Origin: Natrialbaceae archaeon | GTDB lineage: Archaea; Halobacteriota; Halobacteria; Halobacteriales; Natrialbaceae | Direction: 5' to 3' | Assembly: GCA_003559215.1 (NCBI GenBank) | Contig: PWMF01000034.1 | Span: 1 to 64,000, forward strand | DNA: 64,000 bases | Part shown: positions 34,638 to 42,982 of the stretch, piece by piece | Layout of the letters: every line of letters starts with the position of its first letter | Position numbering within the stretch: position 1 is the first letter of the stretch | Translations under genes and position numbers: made by a program | Notes under the pieces: generated by a model | Database searches by the model: none | What the model saw: the letters and a program-made list of their open reading frames with translations, nothing else | Told to the model about the DNA's origin: nothing

Positions 34638-35525
34638 TTACTCGGTCGGTCGGTCCGTCAGTACCGGAACCGGTGCCGTTCTGACGACCGCATCGGTGAC
34701 GCTTCCGACGACGAACCGCTCGAACCCGCCGCGTCCGGCCGTCCCCATCGCAATCAGGCCGACCCCTTCGCGGTCGGCGTAGTCGACGATCTCTTCGGCC
34801 GGGTCGCCGTTCGTCGTCGCCGTCACGACCTCGAGGCCGCGGTCTCGGCCCGCGGAAACGAGTTCGGTGTGGCGTTCGCCGGCGCGTGCGACGAGCTCGT
34901 CCGGGTCGTCGTCCTCGCCGAGAAGTGAGCGCGTTTCCAGGTGGTCGTCGTCGACGACCGTCAGAAGGTGGACGGTCGCCCCGAACTGTGCTGCGAGGTC
35001 GAGCCCCTGCCGGACGACCGCCTCGGCGGTGTCGCTTCCGTCCGTCGGGAGGAGGAGGTCGTCGACCGTCCGCTCTCGCTCGTCGACACTCGCCGCGTCC
35101 GGAGTCACCGTCACGACCGGAACTGGCGCGGTTCGCACGACCTTGTCGGCGACGCTACCGACGACGGCACGCACGACGACACCGCGGCCGGCCGTCCCCA
35201 TAACGACGGCGTCGGCGTGTTCGTCGGCGTCGTCGGCGATCTCGCTGGCCGGAATGCCCTCTCGAACCGCGGCCGTCGCCTCGAGACCGCGCTCCTCAGC
35301 ATCCGCTCGAAGGCTCTCAGCTCGTTCAGCTGCCGTTTCGCGGAGCCGCTCGCGGATCGATGCGGAGTCACCCGAGTAGCCGGCTCCGGTCGCGATGCTG
35401 CTGTCCGCAACCGAGAGGACGCGAACCGTTGCCTCGAGCTGCGCCGCGAGATCGAACCCGCGTCGTGCAGCGGCCGTTGCTCGGTCGCTACCGTCGGTCG
35501 GAATCAGGAGTGTCTGGATCGTCAT
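34638..35525 (-). CDS. Tandem universal stress protein
   Basis: Two UspA domains are fused in 295 residues. The N-terminal domain opens MTIQTLLIPTDGSDRATAAA and has VVMGTAGRGVVVRAVVGSVA near 130; the second opens VDDLLLPTDGSDTAEAVVRQ and has LIAMGTAGRGGFERFVVGSV. Both have the G-2x-G-9x-G(S/T) ATP-binding type motif. Function is a stress-linked nucleotide-binding protein. It is the last gene of a minus-strand block placed between pstB and phoU and ends 37 bp after pstB, tail to tail; acr3 stops 4 bases upstream of it. Confidence 0.92.
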   Translation of the reverse strand: MTIQTLLIPTDGSDRATAAARRGFDLAAQLEATVRVLSVADSSIATGAGYSGDSASIRERLRETAAERAESLRADAEERGLEATAAVREGIPASEIADDADEHADAVVMGTAGRGVVVRAVVGSVADKVVRTAPVPVVTVTPDAASVDERERTVDDLLLPTDGSDTAEAVVRQGLDLAAQFGATVHLLTVVDDDHLETRSLLGEDDDPDELVARAGERHTELVSAGRDRGLEVVTATTNGDPAEEIVDYADREGVGLIAMGTAGRGGFERFVVGSVTDAVVRTAPVPVLTDRPTE

Positions 35526-35529
35526 GGGT

Positions 35530-36708
35530 TCAGTCGTCGTCGGTGGCCGTCTCCGGTGTCGAGTCGTCGATCGTCGCCATCGGTTCGGTCAACTGCCCGG
35601 TCTCGTAGCCGGCCCAGTCGAACTTCTGCTGGAAGTAGACCGCGACGTTGACCAGCGCAAGCAACACCGGGACTTCGATCAGCGGCCCGATGACGGTCGC
35701 GAACGCCACGCCGGAGCCGACGCCGAAGACCGCAACGGCAACGGCGATGGCGAGTTCGAAGTTGTTCGAGGCGGCGGTAAAGCCGATGGCCGTCGTCGTG
35801 GAGTAGTCGGCGCCGATCCCCCGTCCCATCGCGAAGCTCACGAGGAACATGACGACGAAGTAAATCGTCAACGGAACGGCGATCCAGACGACGTCTCCGG
35901 GTTGAGCGAGGATATTCTCGCCCTGGGTTGCGAACATGACGACGACGGTGAACAGCAACGCGAGTAGGGTGACGGGGCTAATTTTCGGGACGAACTTCTC
36001 CTCGTACCACTCCTCACCTTTCGATCGAACGCCGCCGAATCGGGTCAGGATCCCGCCAGCGAACGGGATTCCGAGGAAGATCGCGATTGCCCAGAACACC
36101 TGGGTGACGGTGATGTCGAAGGTGCCGATGCCGGCCACGAGCGCGTCCATGCCCAATAGCGGGGGCAAAAACAGCGCGAAGAACCAGATGTACACTCCGT
36201 AGGTAACGATCTGAAAGACGCTGTTGAACGCGACGAGTCCGGCGGCGTACTCGCTCGAGCCGTCCGCAAGGTCGTTCCAGACCAGCACCATCGCGATACA
36301 GCGGGCCATTCCGATGAAGATCAGGCCGAGGAAGTACTCGGGGTGGGCCGGGAACGGCGGGACGAGCCCGCTGAAGAAGATCACGGCCAGCAGGAACATC
36401 AGCGTCGGCCCGATCAGCCAGTTCTGGATAAGGCTGAGACTGAGCACTCGCCACGCGCTGAACACCCGCGGCAGCCGTCCGTAGTTGACCTTCGCCAGTG
36501 GCGGATACATCATCGCAATCAGCCCGATCTCGACGAGGTGGTACTCCTGGATCGGATCGACGATGCCGGGCGCGACGTAGCCGAGGCCGACGCCGATTCC
36601 CATCGCGAGGAAAATCCAAACTGTCAGGTACTTATCGAGAAAATCCATCGACCGCGGATCACCACAGTTCGGACAGCCACAGTCGGGACCGTGTTCGTGA
36701 TCGCTCAT
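35530..36708 (-). CDS. acr3: Arsenite efflux transporter Acr3
   Basis: This protein of about 392 residues is an Acr3/BASS-type transporter that expels arsenite. Signature stretches are YPPLAKVNYGRLP, GMARCIAMVLVWNDLA with the essential Cys, and AIGFTAASNNFELAIAVA. A short His/Cys-rich leader, HEHGPDCGCPNCGDP, precedes the first helix and may bind metalloid or metal. Ten helices are plausible. The start is cat 36706-36708 (MSDHEHG); the track's 107 upstream residues are basic antisense. Its regulator gene appears broken (see arsR). Confidence 0.93.
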   Translation of the reverse strand: MSDHEHGPDCGCPNCGDPRSMDFLDKYLTVWIFLAMGIGVGLGYVAPGIVDPIQEYHLVEIGLIAMMYPPLAKVNYGRLPRVFSAWRVLSLSLIQNWLIGPTLMFLLAVIFFSGLVPPFPAHPEYFLGLIFIGMARCIAMVLVWNDLADGSSEYAAGLVAFNSVFQIVTYGVYIWFFALFLPPLLGMDALVAGIGTFDITVTQVFWAIAIFLGIPFAGGILTRFGGVRSKGEEWYEEKFVPKISPVTLLALLFTVVVMFATQGENILAQPGDVVWIAVPLTIYFVVMFLVSFAMGRGIGADYSTTTAIGFTAASNNFELAIAVAVAVFGVGSGVAFATVIGPLIEVPVLLALVNVAVYFQQKFDWAGYETGQLTEPMATIDDSTPETATDDD

Positions 36709-36806
36709 TCGTCGACGCCTCCGGCTGTGCTGTGATGTTCTGCTCTCAATCCGCCCCTCGTTCCGTCGGATACGATATACATCGATTGAAAACTCTCGAA
36801 TACGAC

Positions 36807-37256
36807 TTACTCGTCGGCTGCGACGACCTCGAGTTGGACCCCCGCGCCACCCGGGAGTTCGCAGACGCCGGTCGTCGTCCGCGGCGGGTACTCCCCGTCG
36901 AACCGGGCTTCGTACACCTGATCGACGACGTCCCGCGACTCGAGGTCGGTTAGCTGCACCCGAACGCGCATCACGTCCTCGAGGCCGAGCCCGTAACCGG
37001 CTAGCACCGCCTCGAGCCGGTCGAGACACCGTTCGGTCTGGGCGTCGATCGGATCGTCGCTTCGGGCGCGATTCCCTTCGGTCGGCAGGATTCCCTCGAG
37101 AAACACCAGATCCGAGCGGCCCGTCCGCTGGCCGAACGCTCCGGTGTGCGTTCCAGTCGCGCGCTGACGTCGGCCGCTCGAGCTCGGCTGGGTGACGATG
37201 GGTGGTTCCGCGGGACTCGATTCGTCTCTGCTTCGCGTCGGTTGGTCGCTATTCAT
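36807..37256 (-). CDS. RidA (YjgF/UK114) family protein
   Basis: The C-terminal 110 residues match Rid family proteins (DLVFLEGILPTEGN; QTERCLDRLEAVLAGYGLGLEDVMRVRVQLTDLE, shown in part; RTTTGVCELPGGAGVQLEVVA), which hydrolyse reactive imines. The Arg of the active site (RTTTGV) is present. The first 40 residues are a polar, probably disordered leader. I start at 37256 (MNSDQP). The promoter carries an inverted repeat overlapping the TATA box, next to the arsenic genes, so it may once have been under ArsR control. Role in arsenic stress is inference. Confidence 0.86.
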   Translation of the reverse strand: MNSDQPTRSRDESSPAEPPIVTQPSSSGRRQRATGTHTGAFGQRTGRSDLVFLEGILPTEGNRARSDDPIDAQTERCLDRLEAVLAGYGLGLEDVMRVRVQLTDLESRDVVDQVYEARFDGEYPPRTTTGVCELPGGAGVQLEVVAADE

Positions 37257-37272
37257 TTTAGACACAGCTCAT

Positions 37273-37296
37273 ATGAGTGAAGCCTCATTCATAAAT
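37273..37296 (-). promoter_or_regulatory. Inverted repeat overlapping the ridA-like gene's TATA box
   Basis: ATGAGTGA, AGCC, TCATTCAT (7 of 8 positions symmetrical) overlaps TTTATGAA read on the minus strand, about 30 bp before the gene. ATGA...TCAT symmetry is common in ArsR/SmtB-type operators. The remainder of the 305-bp gap to the arsR remnant (37297-37561) shows no gene I can defend. Confidence 0.5.
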
Positions 37297-37561
37297 CTGT
37301 CCGTCCGTCTTGTGCCGTAGTAGCCCGGCGTAGCTGTGTCTACCTCCAACAGGAAGTGAGCCTCTCGAGCGGGTATCGAATGAAGAACTTCTCTACTGGT
37401 CCTCCGGCGCTTCTCGAGGGATCAGGCGAAGACCACGGACCGAGAATTAGGTCGATCGGTTCGACACCGAGGCGAGACGTTTTCGCCGCCTTATCGATGG
37501 TCGGCGACTCCGCGAAGCGCGACGGGGTCGAGCCCGCGCTGCCACGAAAGGGCAAGTTGAA

Positions 37562-37860
37562 CTACCGCGTCCGGTCGAGCGCGTGACCTCGTACTTTCGC
37601 CACTTTCCGTCCTTCCGTCTGGTAACGAGACCGGCGTCTTGGAGCCGCGAAAGCGCGTGACTGATCGCGCTCTGACTGATGTCTATCAACGGCGCGATCT
37701 CGCAGACACAGAGCTCGTCGCCGGGCACGAGGAGCAGGCGGACGATCCGGTATCACGTCTCGTCGGCGTTCTCTGCCAGCGCCTCGAGCTCGGCGTCGCG
37801 GCAGGTTCCGAGATCGTCTTCCAGGTACCGCTGTAGTCTCTCGTCGGTTTCGATTGCCAC
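37562..37860 (-). pseudogene. arsR: Degenerate ArsR-family arsenic-responsive repressor
   Basis: Minus-strand GTG at 37860 opens VAIETDERLQRYLEDDLGTC, an ordinary haloarchaeal ArsR start, but the frame hits TGA at 37753-37755 just before YRIVRLL, where an Arg codon (CGA) is expected. The same frame then continues through LVPGDELCVCEIAPLIDISQ, with the arsenite-binding ELCVCE, and SAISHALSRLQDAGLVTRRK, the recognition helix. About a dozen residues seem missing before the stop, and the C terminus shifts frame at KYE (HALDRTR-stop lies in another frame). A short protein could still start at the in-frame GTG at 37728. Confidence 0.8.
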
Positions 37861-37868
37861 TGTTTACA

Positions 37869-37882
37869 TGAGCGTTCGCTCA
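37869..37882 (-). promoter_or_regulatory. Inverted repeat upstream of arsR remnant
   Basis: TGAGCG, TT, CGCTCA is a perfect 6-bp inverted repeat with a 2-base centre, 9 bp before the GTG of the arsR remnant. Its form suits an autoregulatory ArsR operator. The remaining DNA up to phoU (37883-38084) has no gene. Confidence 0.5.
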
Positions 37883-38084
37883 ATTAAGCACTACTTCATG
37901 CGTTCCGAACGATTTCGTTTCACGCCGTCGTACCGGCCTACGAGTCCTCTCCGGGCTGATATCGGAAACGACCTGTTTCACGGGATCGAGACCGCGCGAC
38001 TCGGTCCCGTACGCTTCGGTTCACGGCCGAGACGGCGGTATCCCAGGCGCAAGCTACATCAAGACGGGACGAACTGTGTCTGGT

Positions 38085-38756
38085 ATGGCCAGAAAGTCGT
38101 ATCAGGAGAAACTCCGGGAACTCCGCGAGGACGTCCTCTACATGAGCGAGGTCGTCATGGAGCGGCTCCGGATGGGGCTGTCCGCCCTCGAGCAGAAGGA
38201 CACGCAACTCGCCGACGAAGTGATGGAGGGCGACCGCGAGGTCAACGAGCTGTACCTCAAGCTCGAGCAGGAGTGTATCGAGCTGCTCGCACTCCAGCAA
38301 CCCGTCGCCAGCGACCTGCGGTTTATCGCCTCGACGTTCAAGATCATCACCGACTTAGAGCGGATCGGCGATCTCGCGGTCAATCTCGGCGAGTACACCC
38401 ACGAGGCCGAACACGACCGGTTCCCCGACGTCGACGTCCAGGCGATGGGCGAGCTCACCCTCGAGATGATCGAGGACGCGATGCTCGCGTACGACGAAGA
38501 AGATACCGACGCCTGCCGGGAGCTCGCGGAGCGCGACGACGACGTCGACCACTTCGCCGAGCGCGCCAGCGGGATCGTCGTCCGGGACCTGATCGAGCGC
38601 GAGCTCGACACCCCGGACGAGGTCGAACGAATCCTCCAGGATGTCTCGCGCCTGCTGTTGACGATTCGGGATCTCGAGCGGGTCGGCGATCACGCGGTCA
38701 ACATCGCCGCCCGTACGCTGTACATGGTCGAGAACGACGACGAACTCATCTACTAA
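38085..38756 (+). CDS. phoU: Phosphate signalling protein PhoU
   Basis: This 223-residue protein has two PhoU three-helix bundles. ASTFKIITDLERIGDLAVNL and LTIRDLERVGDHAVNIAARTLY are the duplicated metal-binding motifs. PhoU restrains Pst transport and signals phosphate sufficiency. I start at ATG 38085 (MARKSYQEKLRELREDVL). In related genomes phoU directly follows pstB; here 3.5 kb of minus-strand stress and arsenic genes lie between them. Confidence 0.95.
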   Translation: MARKSYQEKLRELREDVLYMSEVVMERLRMGLSALEQKDTQLADEVMEGDREVNELYLKLEQECIELLALQQPVASDLRFIASTFKIITDLERIGDLAVNLGEYTHEAEHDRFPDVDVQAMGELTLEMIEDAMLAYDEEDTDACRELAERDDDVDHFAERASGIVVRDLIERELDTPDEVERILQDVSRLLLTIRDLERVGDHAVNIAARTLYMVENDDELIY

Positions 38757-38800
38757 CTCGCTCCCACGCTCCGCTTCCTGGAAACGACACGCAGGCGGAA

Positions 38801-38811
38801 TTTCATATTGA
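38801..38811 (+). promoter_or_regulatory. TATA box of the start-less Tat lipoprotein gene
   Basis: TTTCATATTGA is centred about 28-30 bp before the ACG at 38836, where a leaderless start codon would be expected. This supports 38836 as the original translation start. Confidence 0.45.
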
Positions 38812-38835
38812 GAGCGGAGGCATTCCCGTTGTTAG

Positions 38836-39270
38836 ACGGTCGAGCTCCGATCCGTTAGTCGACGTCGCATACTCGGCGGTAGCACAACCGTTGCTGCCGC
38901 TGTAACCGGAGGCTGTCTCGGACGAGCGTCGAGTGAGTCGAGCACGGAGTGTTCGTTCCCGAACGAGACGCCGTTCGAGACCGAGGCGATCAGTCAACTG
39001 ACGGTTCGATCCGAACGCCTCACGGCGGATTCGGGGACCGGCTTCGGGATCAGCGTCCTCCTCGAGACCGACCCTGATACGGTCGACCTCATCGAGGTCA
39101 GGGCGGCGGGTGGAACCATCCGGGCTGCGACCGCGGTCACCGAGGACGAGACGACGATCACCTGGCGGCACGGTTCGGAGCCACGGTCGAAGGTTCGATA
39201 CGAGCTGTACGCCCGGTGGAACGGCGAGACCGGCGACCGGTCGACGATCGGGGCGACCGGTTCCGACTGA
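38836..39270 (+). CDS. Tat lipoprotein reading frame with ACG in place of a start codon
   Basis: Not in the ORF track because the frame has no ATG, GTG or TTG. From ACG at 38836 it reads [T]VELRSVSRRRILGG, STTVAAAVTGGC and 115 more residues to TGA: a textbook Tat lipoprotein signal (SRRRIL, lipobox VTGGC) followed by an acidic exported domain with PFETEAISQLTVRSE, ETDPDTVDLIEVRAA and RSKVRYELYARWNGETG. Nothing upstream in frame but TAG. Either ATG mutated to ACG, or ACG is used. The mature domain is not recognised. Confidence 0.6.
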   Translation, partial: TVELRSVSRRRILGGSTTVAAAVTGGCLGRASSESSTECSFPNETPFETEAISQLTVRSERLTADSGTGFGISVLLETDPDTVDLIEVRAAGGTIRAATAVTEDETTITWRHGSEPRSKVRYELYARWNGETGDRSTIGATGSD

Positions 39271-39340
39271 CGGACGTTCGGTCCGCTCGAGCCGATACTC
39301 GAAGTGCCGTCGACGGGCCGTGGCCTCGACGCGCCAGCGA

Positions 39341-39730
39341 CTACCGACTCGCGCTCGTCGATCGGTTTCGCCGCTCCGGCACGCCCGTCAGCAGCTGCGC
39401 CGTGTCGACGACGTTTCGCGTCTCGAGTAACACCTCGGCGGCCTGTCGAACCGTAAACTCGGCCTCGAGCTCGACGCCGTAACACCGCGCGTAACACTCG
39501 AGCCAGTCGTTCATCGCCCGCTCGAGGGCCGCGAACTCGGCTTCCGAGAACGCGACGAGTCGTCCGCCGGTCCGAGCCTCGACGTAACACCAGATCGCCT
39601 GGCCCGCTCCCTCGCGGAGGTAGTCGCGGGTGTCCTCGGGGTCGGCCGCCGAATCCTCCTTCTCGAGAGCCGCCCGGTCGCGCTCGGCTCGGCGGGCGAG
39701 CGCGGCGATCCTGGGACCGTACCGGCTCAT
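39341..39730 (-). CDS. Conserved protein co-transcribed with the ETF module
   Basis: The 129-residue protein starts at cat 39728-39730 (MSRYGPRIAALARRAERDRA), its ATG sharing one base with the fixCX stop. It is helical, with REGAGQAIWCYVEARTGGRL, FAALERAMNDWLECYARCYG and LLETRNVVDTAQLLTG as the most conserved-looking parts. I do not recognise a named family. Its tight coupling to the fix genes suggests a helper or assembly role for the ETF-quinone branch. Confidence 0.78.
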   Translation of the reverse strand: MSRYGPRIAALARRAERDRAALEKEDSAADPEDTRDYLREGAGQAIWCYVEARTGGRLVAFSEAEFAALERAMNDWLECYARCYGVELEAEFTVRQAAEVLLETRNVVDTAQLLTGVPERRNRSTSASR

Positions 39731-41421
39731 CAGCCCTCGCGGTACTCGACGCCCTTTCCGCCGCGGGGGTGTTCCCAGGCGGTGTCGGCGACGATGGCGC
39801 AGGTCCCACACTCGACGCAGGGCTGGGTGTCGAGGCTGACGAGGGTCTCCTCGTCGCCGTTCGTCTTCACCCGTTCCGTGCGGTAACAGCCCCCGCCGAA
39901 CTCCTCGGCGCTGACGGGGCAGGCGTAGACGGCGGCCCCGCTGGCCTCGGTCGACTCGTCGAGCAGTTCGATGTGGGGGTTGCCGACGTCGGTGTCGTAG
40001 GTGAGCTCGCCGATCCGTTCCTCGAGGCTCGGCGGTTCGGCGTCGTTCTTCCAGCGGATGCTCTTTCCGCGTTTCTCGCCGATCACCGTCGGCAGCGTCG
40101 TGTACCCGGTTCGGGTGTCGGGAAGCATCGACACCAGGAACGGCGAGTTGTACGCCCGCTCGAGGACCCGGTCTGCGACTGGGTTTCCGAGCGCGAGACT
40201 GCCGATCGGCGACTCGAGAACCCGATCCACGACGTTCGTGACTGTCTCGCGCTCGCCGACGGTCCGGGCGAGTTCGTACTGCTTGGGTCGGAGCTTGGCC
40301 ATCGTTCCCGAGTCCTCGAGGAGCTTCGCGTAGCGCCGACCCGCGGCCTCGGGATCGGCGTTGCCTCGCGTGATCGCGAAGGCGTCGGCGGCGAGCGCCC
40401 CGGCGGTGACGGCGTGGTTCATCCCCTTGATGATCGGCCCCTGGGCCTGCATCTGACCGGCGGCGTCCCCGACCAGCACCAAGCGATCCCGGTAGGGCTC
40501 GCGGTGAGCGACCTTCTTCGAGTCCGGGACGAGCTTCGCGGCGTACTCGCGTTCGTCGTACCCGTCGCCGATCCAGTGGGCCATCACGGGGTGGGTCAAC
40601 AGGGCGTCGAGCAGCTCGTGGGGTTCGGCCCGTTCGGCGACGAGGCTGTCGAGGTGGAAGACGGTCCCGATCGACAGCGACTCGGCGTTCGTGTAGAGAA
40701 AGCCCCCACCGCGGACGCCCTTGAAGAGGTCGCCCGAGAACAGGTGGGCGATACCCTCGTCGTCGTCGACGCCGAACCGGTGGTTGACCGCTTCGGGATC
40801 CATATCGACGACGGCCTTGACGCTCTGGAACCACTCGTCGGGTTCCTCCCAGTCCATGAGGCCGGCCTCGCGGGCCAGCTCGGAGTTGACCCCGTCGGCC
40901 GCGACGATCAGGTCGGCCTCGATCGGGTCCAGTTCGTCGCAGGTGACGCCGACGATCTCTCCCCCTTCCCGAAGGAGGCCGTTTACCCGTACGTTCGTGA
41001 GGACGCCACCGCCCGTCTCGCTGGTCTTCTCGTGGACCCGGCGCTGGAGCCACGAGTCCATCTCCCGGCGGAGCACGGCGTCACACCAGTCGGTGTCGTG
41101 CTCGTGGAGGTCGGTCAGGTCGTAGGTCTTGACCTTGTCGCCGGCGATGTTGTGGATCCGGTAGTCGGTGATGGGGCGTTCGGCGGCCGCCTCGCGAAAG
41201 CCCTCGAAGAGGTCGTCGATCGTGTACGGTGCGGAGTCCTCGGCGTAGATCAGCCCGCCGGAGACGTTCTTCGAGCCGGCTTCGACGCCCCGTTCGAGGA
41301 CGAGCGTCTCGACGCCGTGTTCCGCGAGCCTGGCGGCCGCGGCGGCGCCGCCGGGGCCGCAGCCGACGACAACCGCCTCGTAGTGTTCACGGTCGGTCGA
41401 CCCGCCGTCGGTCGCGCTCAT
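39730..41421 (-). CDS. fixC: FixC-type flavoprotein:quinone oxidoreductase fused to FixX-like ferredoxin
   Basis: The N-terminal 430 residues are a FixC/ETF-QO type FAD protein: AVVVGCGPGGAAAAARLAEH, ERGVEAGSKNVSGGLIY, LIVAADGVNSELAREAGL and LVLVGDAAGQMQAQGPIIKG. The last 110 residues form a FixX-like ferredoxin: AVYACPVSAEEFG, then TQPCVECGTCAIVADTAWEHPRGGKGVEYREG (shown in part by motif CVECGTC). The fusion moves electrons from the ETF dimer to menaquinone or ferredoxin. The 563-residue length fits a FixCX fusion. The start overlaps the fixB stop by 4 bp. Confidence 0.92.
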   Translation of the reverse strand: MSATDGGSTDREHYEAVVVGCGPGGAAAAARLAEHGVETLVLERGVEAGSKNVSGGLIYAEDSAPYTIDDLFEGFREAAAERPITDYRIHNIAGDKVKTYDLTDLHEHDTDWCDAVLRREMDSWLQRRVHEKTSETGGGVLTNVRVNGLLREGGEIVGVTCDELDPIEADLIVAADGVNSELAREAGLMDWEEPDEWFQSVKAVVDMDPEAVNHRFGVDDDEGIAHLFSGDLFKGVRGGGFLYTNAESLSIGTVFHLDSLVAERAEPHELLDALLTHPVMAHWIGDGYDEREYAAKLVPDSKKVAHREPYRDRLVLVGDAAGQMQAQGPIIKGMNHAVTAGALAADAFAITRGNADPEAAGRRYAKLLEDSGTMAKLRPKQYELARTVGERETVTNVVDRVLESPIGSLALGNPVADRVLERAYNSPFLVSMLPDTRTGYTTLPTVIGEKRGKSIRWKNDAEPPSLEERIGELTYDTDVGNPHIELLDESTEASGAAVYACPVSAEEFGGGCYRTERVKTNGDEETLVSLDTQPCVECGTCAIVADTAWEHPRGGKGVEYREG

Positions 41422-42980
41422 CGCTCCTCACCTCCGCTTCCGTCGGCGACGGCCTCGAGTCTCGTCTCGCCCGACTCGATGGCTGCGGTGAGCCTGGGCA
41501 GAACTTCGAACAGGTCGCCCTCGATGTAGTAGTCGCTGAAGTCCCGGATCCGCGCATCCGGCTCGGTGTTGATCGCGACGATCGTGTCCGACTCGTCCAT
41601 CCCGACCTTGTGCTGGACCGCTCCGGAGACACCCGCGGCGATGTAGAGGTCGGGCGCAACGACCTGACCGGTCTCGCCGATCTGGCGCTCCTCCTTCGAG
41701 TACTCCTCGACGTGGCCCTCGAACTGGTAGGCCGAGGTGACGATCCCCCGCGTAATACCCAGTTCGGCGTCCTCGAAGGCGTCGACGAGGTCGAGCCCCA
41801 GTTCCATTCCTCCGGTGGGGTCGTCGGCGATCCCCCGACCTAGACAGACGATCACCTCGTGTCCGGCGAGGTCGATCCCGGCCTCGAGCCGGTCGTGCTC
41901 GCTGATCTCGACGCGGAACCAGTCGTCCTCGAGCTCCATGTCGTGCTCGATCACGAGCCCCTCTCGGTCGTAGTCGGGTTCGATCGGGTCGAAGCTACCC
42001 GGGATGATCGAGGCGCCCTGCGGATGGAAGTCCCGACCGGGGTTGTCGAGACAGAGGATCGTCGAGTACTCGAACCCCGAGAAGTCCGGGCGCTTCATAT
42101 GCAGGACCTTCTCGAAGGTCTTCTTGACGCCCGGTTCGCCGGTCTTCACCGGATTGGAAACCTCGTTCTCCTCGATGTAGAGGTCCGAACAGTCGGAGGC
42201 GAGCCCGGAGTCGAGTTCGGCCTGCACCTTCGCCGAGAGGTCCCGACCGTTGTTCGTCGCCGGGAACAGGACGTACCGGGGCTCGTCGTACTCGCGCCAG
42301 TCGGTGCTCTCGACGGTCCCCTGTCCGCGGGCCATATGGGCCGCGATCTCGGTGTAGGGCTTGTGCAGGAACCGCTCGAGACGAGTATCGTCGTGGTAGA
42401 CCGCGACGTCGGCGCCGTAGGCGATCGTCTCCTCGGCCAGGTCCTCGCAGTCATCGCCCATCAGGAAGGCGACGACGCGCTCCTCGGTTCCGTAGTCGTC
42501 CTCGAACTGATCCATCAACCCCCGGGCCTTGCCGAGCATCTCCCGCGAGACCTCGAGCAGCTCTCCCTGCTGAGTCTCGCAGAACACCCACATGTCGGCG
42601 TACTCGCCGCCGTCGAGCGCCCTGACGTGTTTTTTGTCCCGCGTCGGATGGGAAAGATCGTCGTCTTCCTGCTCTTCGTCGCTCTCGCCGTCGTCCGCGT
42701 CCTCGTCGACCTCGTCCGCTTCCTCGCCCTCCGCGTCTTCGCCGACGTCTTCCGCCGTCTCCTCGTACTCGCCTTCCGTCTCGGTGTCCCCCTCGAGTCC
42801 CTCGCCGTCGCCCGCGTCGCCGACCGCCTCGAGCCGACGGTGGATCGCCTCGCGGGCGGTCTTCCGGTCCTTCCCCGCCTGTTCGGCTTCCAGCACCGCC
42901 TGCAGTTCGTCGAGGTCGTCGAGCGTCTCGAGTTCCTCGCCCAGTTCGTCGGCCGCGTACTCGTTTGGATCGAGCGTCAT
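41418..42980 (-). CDS. fixB: ETF alpha subunit (FixB-like) with acidic N-terminal extension
   Basis: The C-terminal 400 residues are an ETF alpha chain: ADMWVFCETQQGELLEVSRE, YILFPATNNGRDLSAK-type block and the FAD-binding VIVCLGRGIADDPTGGMELG, GETGQVVAPDLYIAAGVSGA and DTIVAINTEPDARI. The first 115 residues are unusual: a helical piece (DELQAVLEAEQAGKDRKTAR) followed by 60 residues that are nearly all Glu and Asp. The usual size is about 320, here 520. It lies two bases after fixA's stop region and is coupled to fixCX. Confidence 0.92.
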   Translation of the reverse strand: MTLDPNEYAADELGEELETLDDLDELQAVLEAEQAGKDRKTAREAIHRRLEAVGDAGDGEGLEGDTETEGEYEETAEDVGEDAEGEEADEVDEDADDGESDEEQEDDDLSHPTRDKKHVRALDGGEYADMWVFCETQQGELLEVSREMLGKARGLMDQFEDDYGTEERVVAFLMGDDCEDLAEETIAYGADVAVYHDDTRLERFLHKPYTEIAAHMARGQGTVESTDWREYDEPRYVLFPATNNGRDLSAKVQAELDSGLASDCSDLYIEENEVSNPVKTGEPGVKKTFEKVLHMKRPDFSGFEYSTILCLDNPGRDFHPQGASIIPGSFDPIEPDYDREGLVIEHDMELEDDWFRVEISEHDRLEAGIDLAGHEVIVCLGRGIADDPTGGMELGLDLVDAFEDAELGITRGIVTSAYQFEGHVEEYSKEERQIGETGQVVAPDLYIAAGVSGAVQHKVGMDESDTIVAINTEPDARIRDFSDYYIEGDLFEVLPRLTAAIESGETRLEAVADGSGGEER

Positions 42981-42982
42981 AA

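Noticed and set aside
37340-37586. Two short ORFs in the arsR-ridA gap
   Set aside because: No family resemblance, uneven composition, no start signals; left as non-coding.
42640-42790. Highly repetitive DNA (GA/TC-rich) inside fixB
   Set aside because: It simply encodes the Glu/Asp-rich extension; not a mobile or regulatory repeat.
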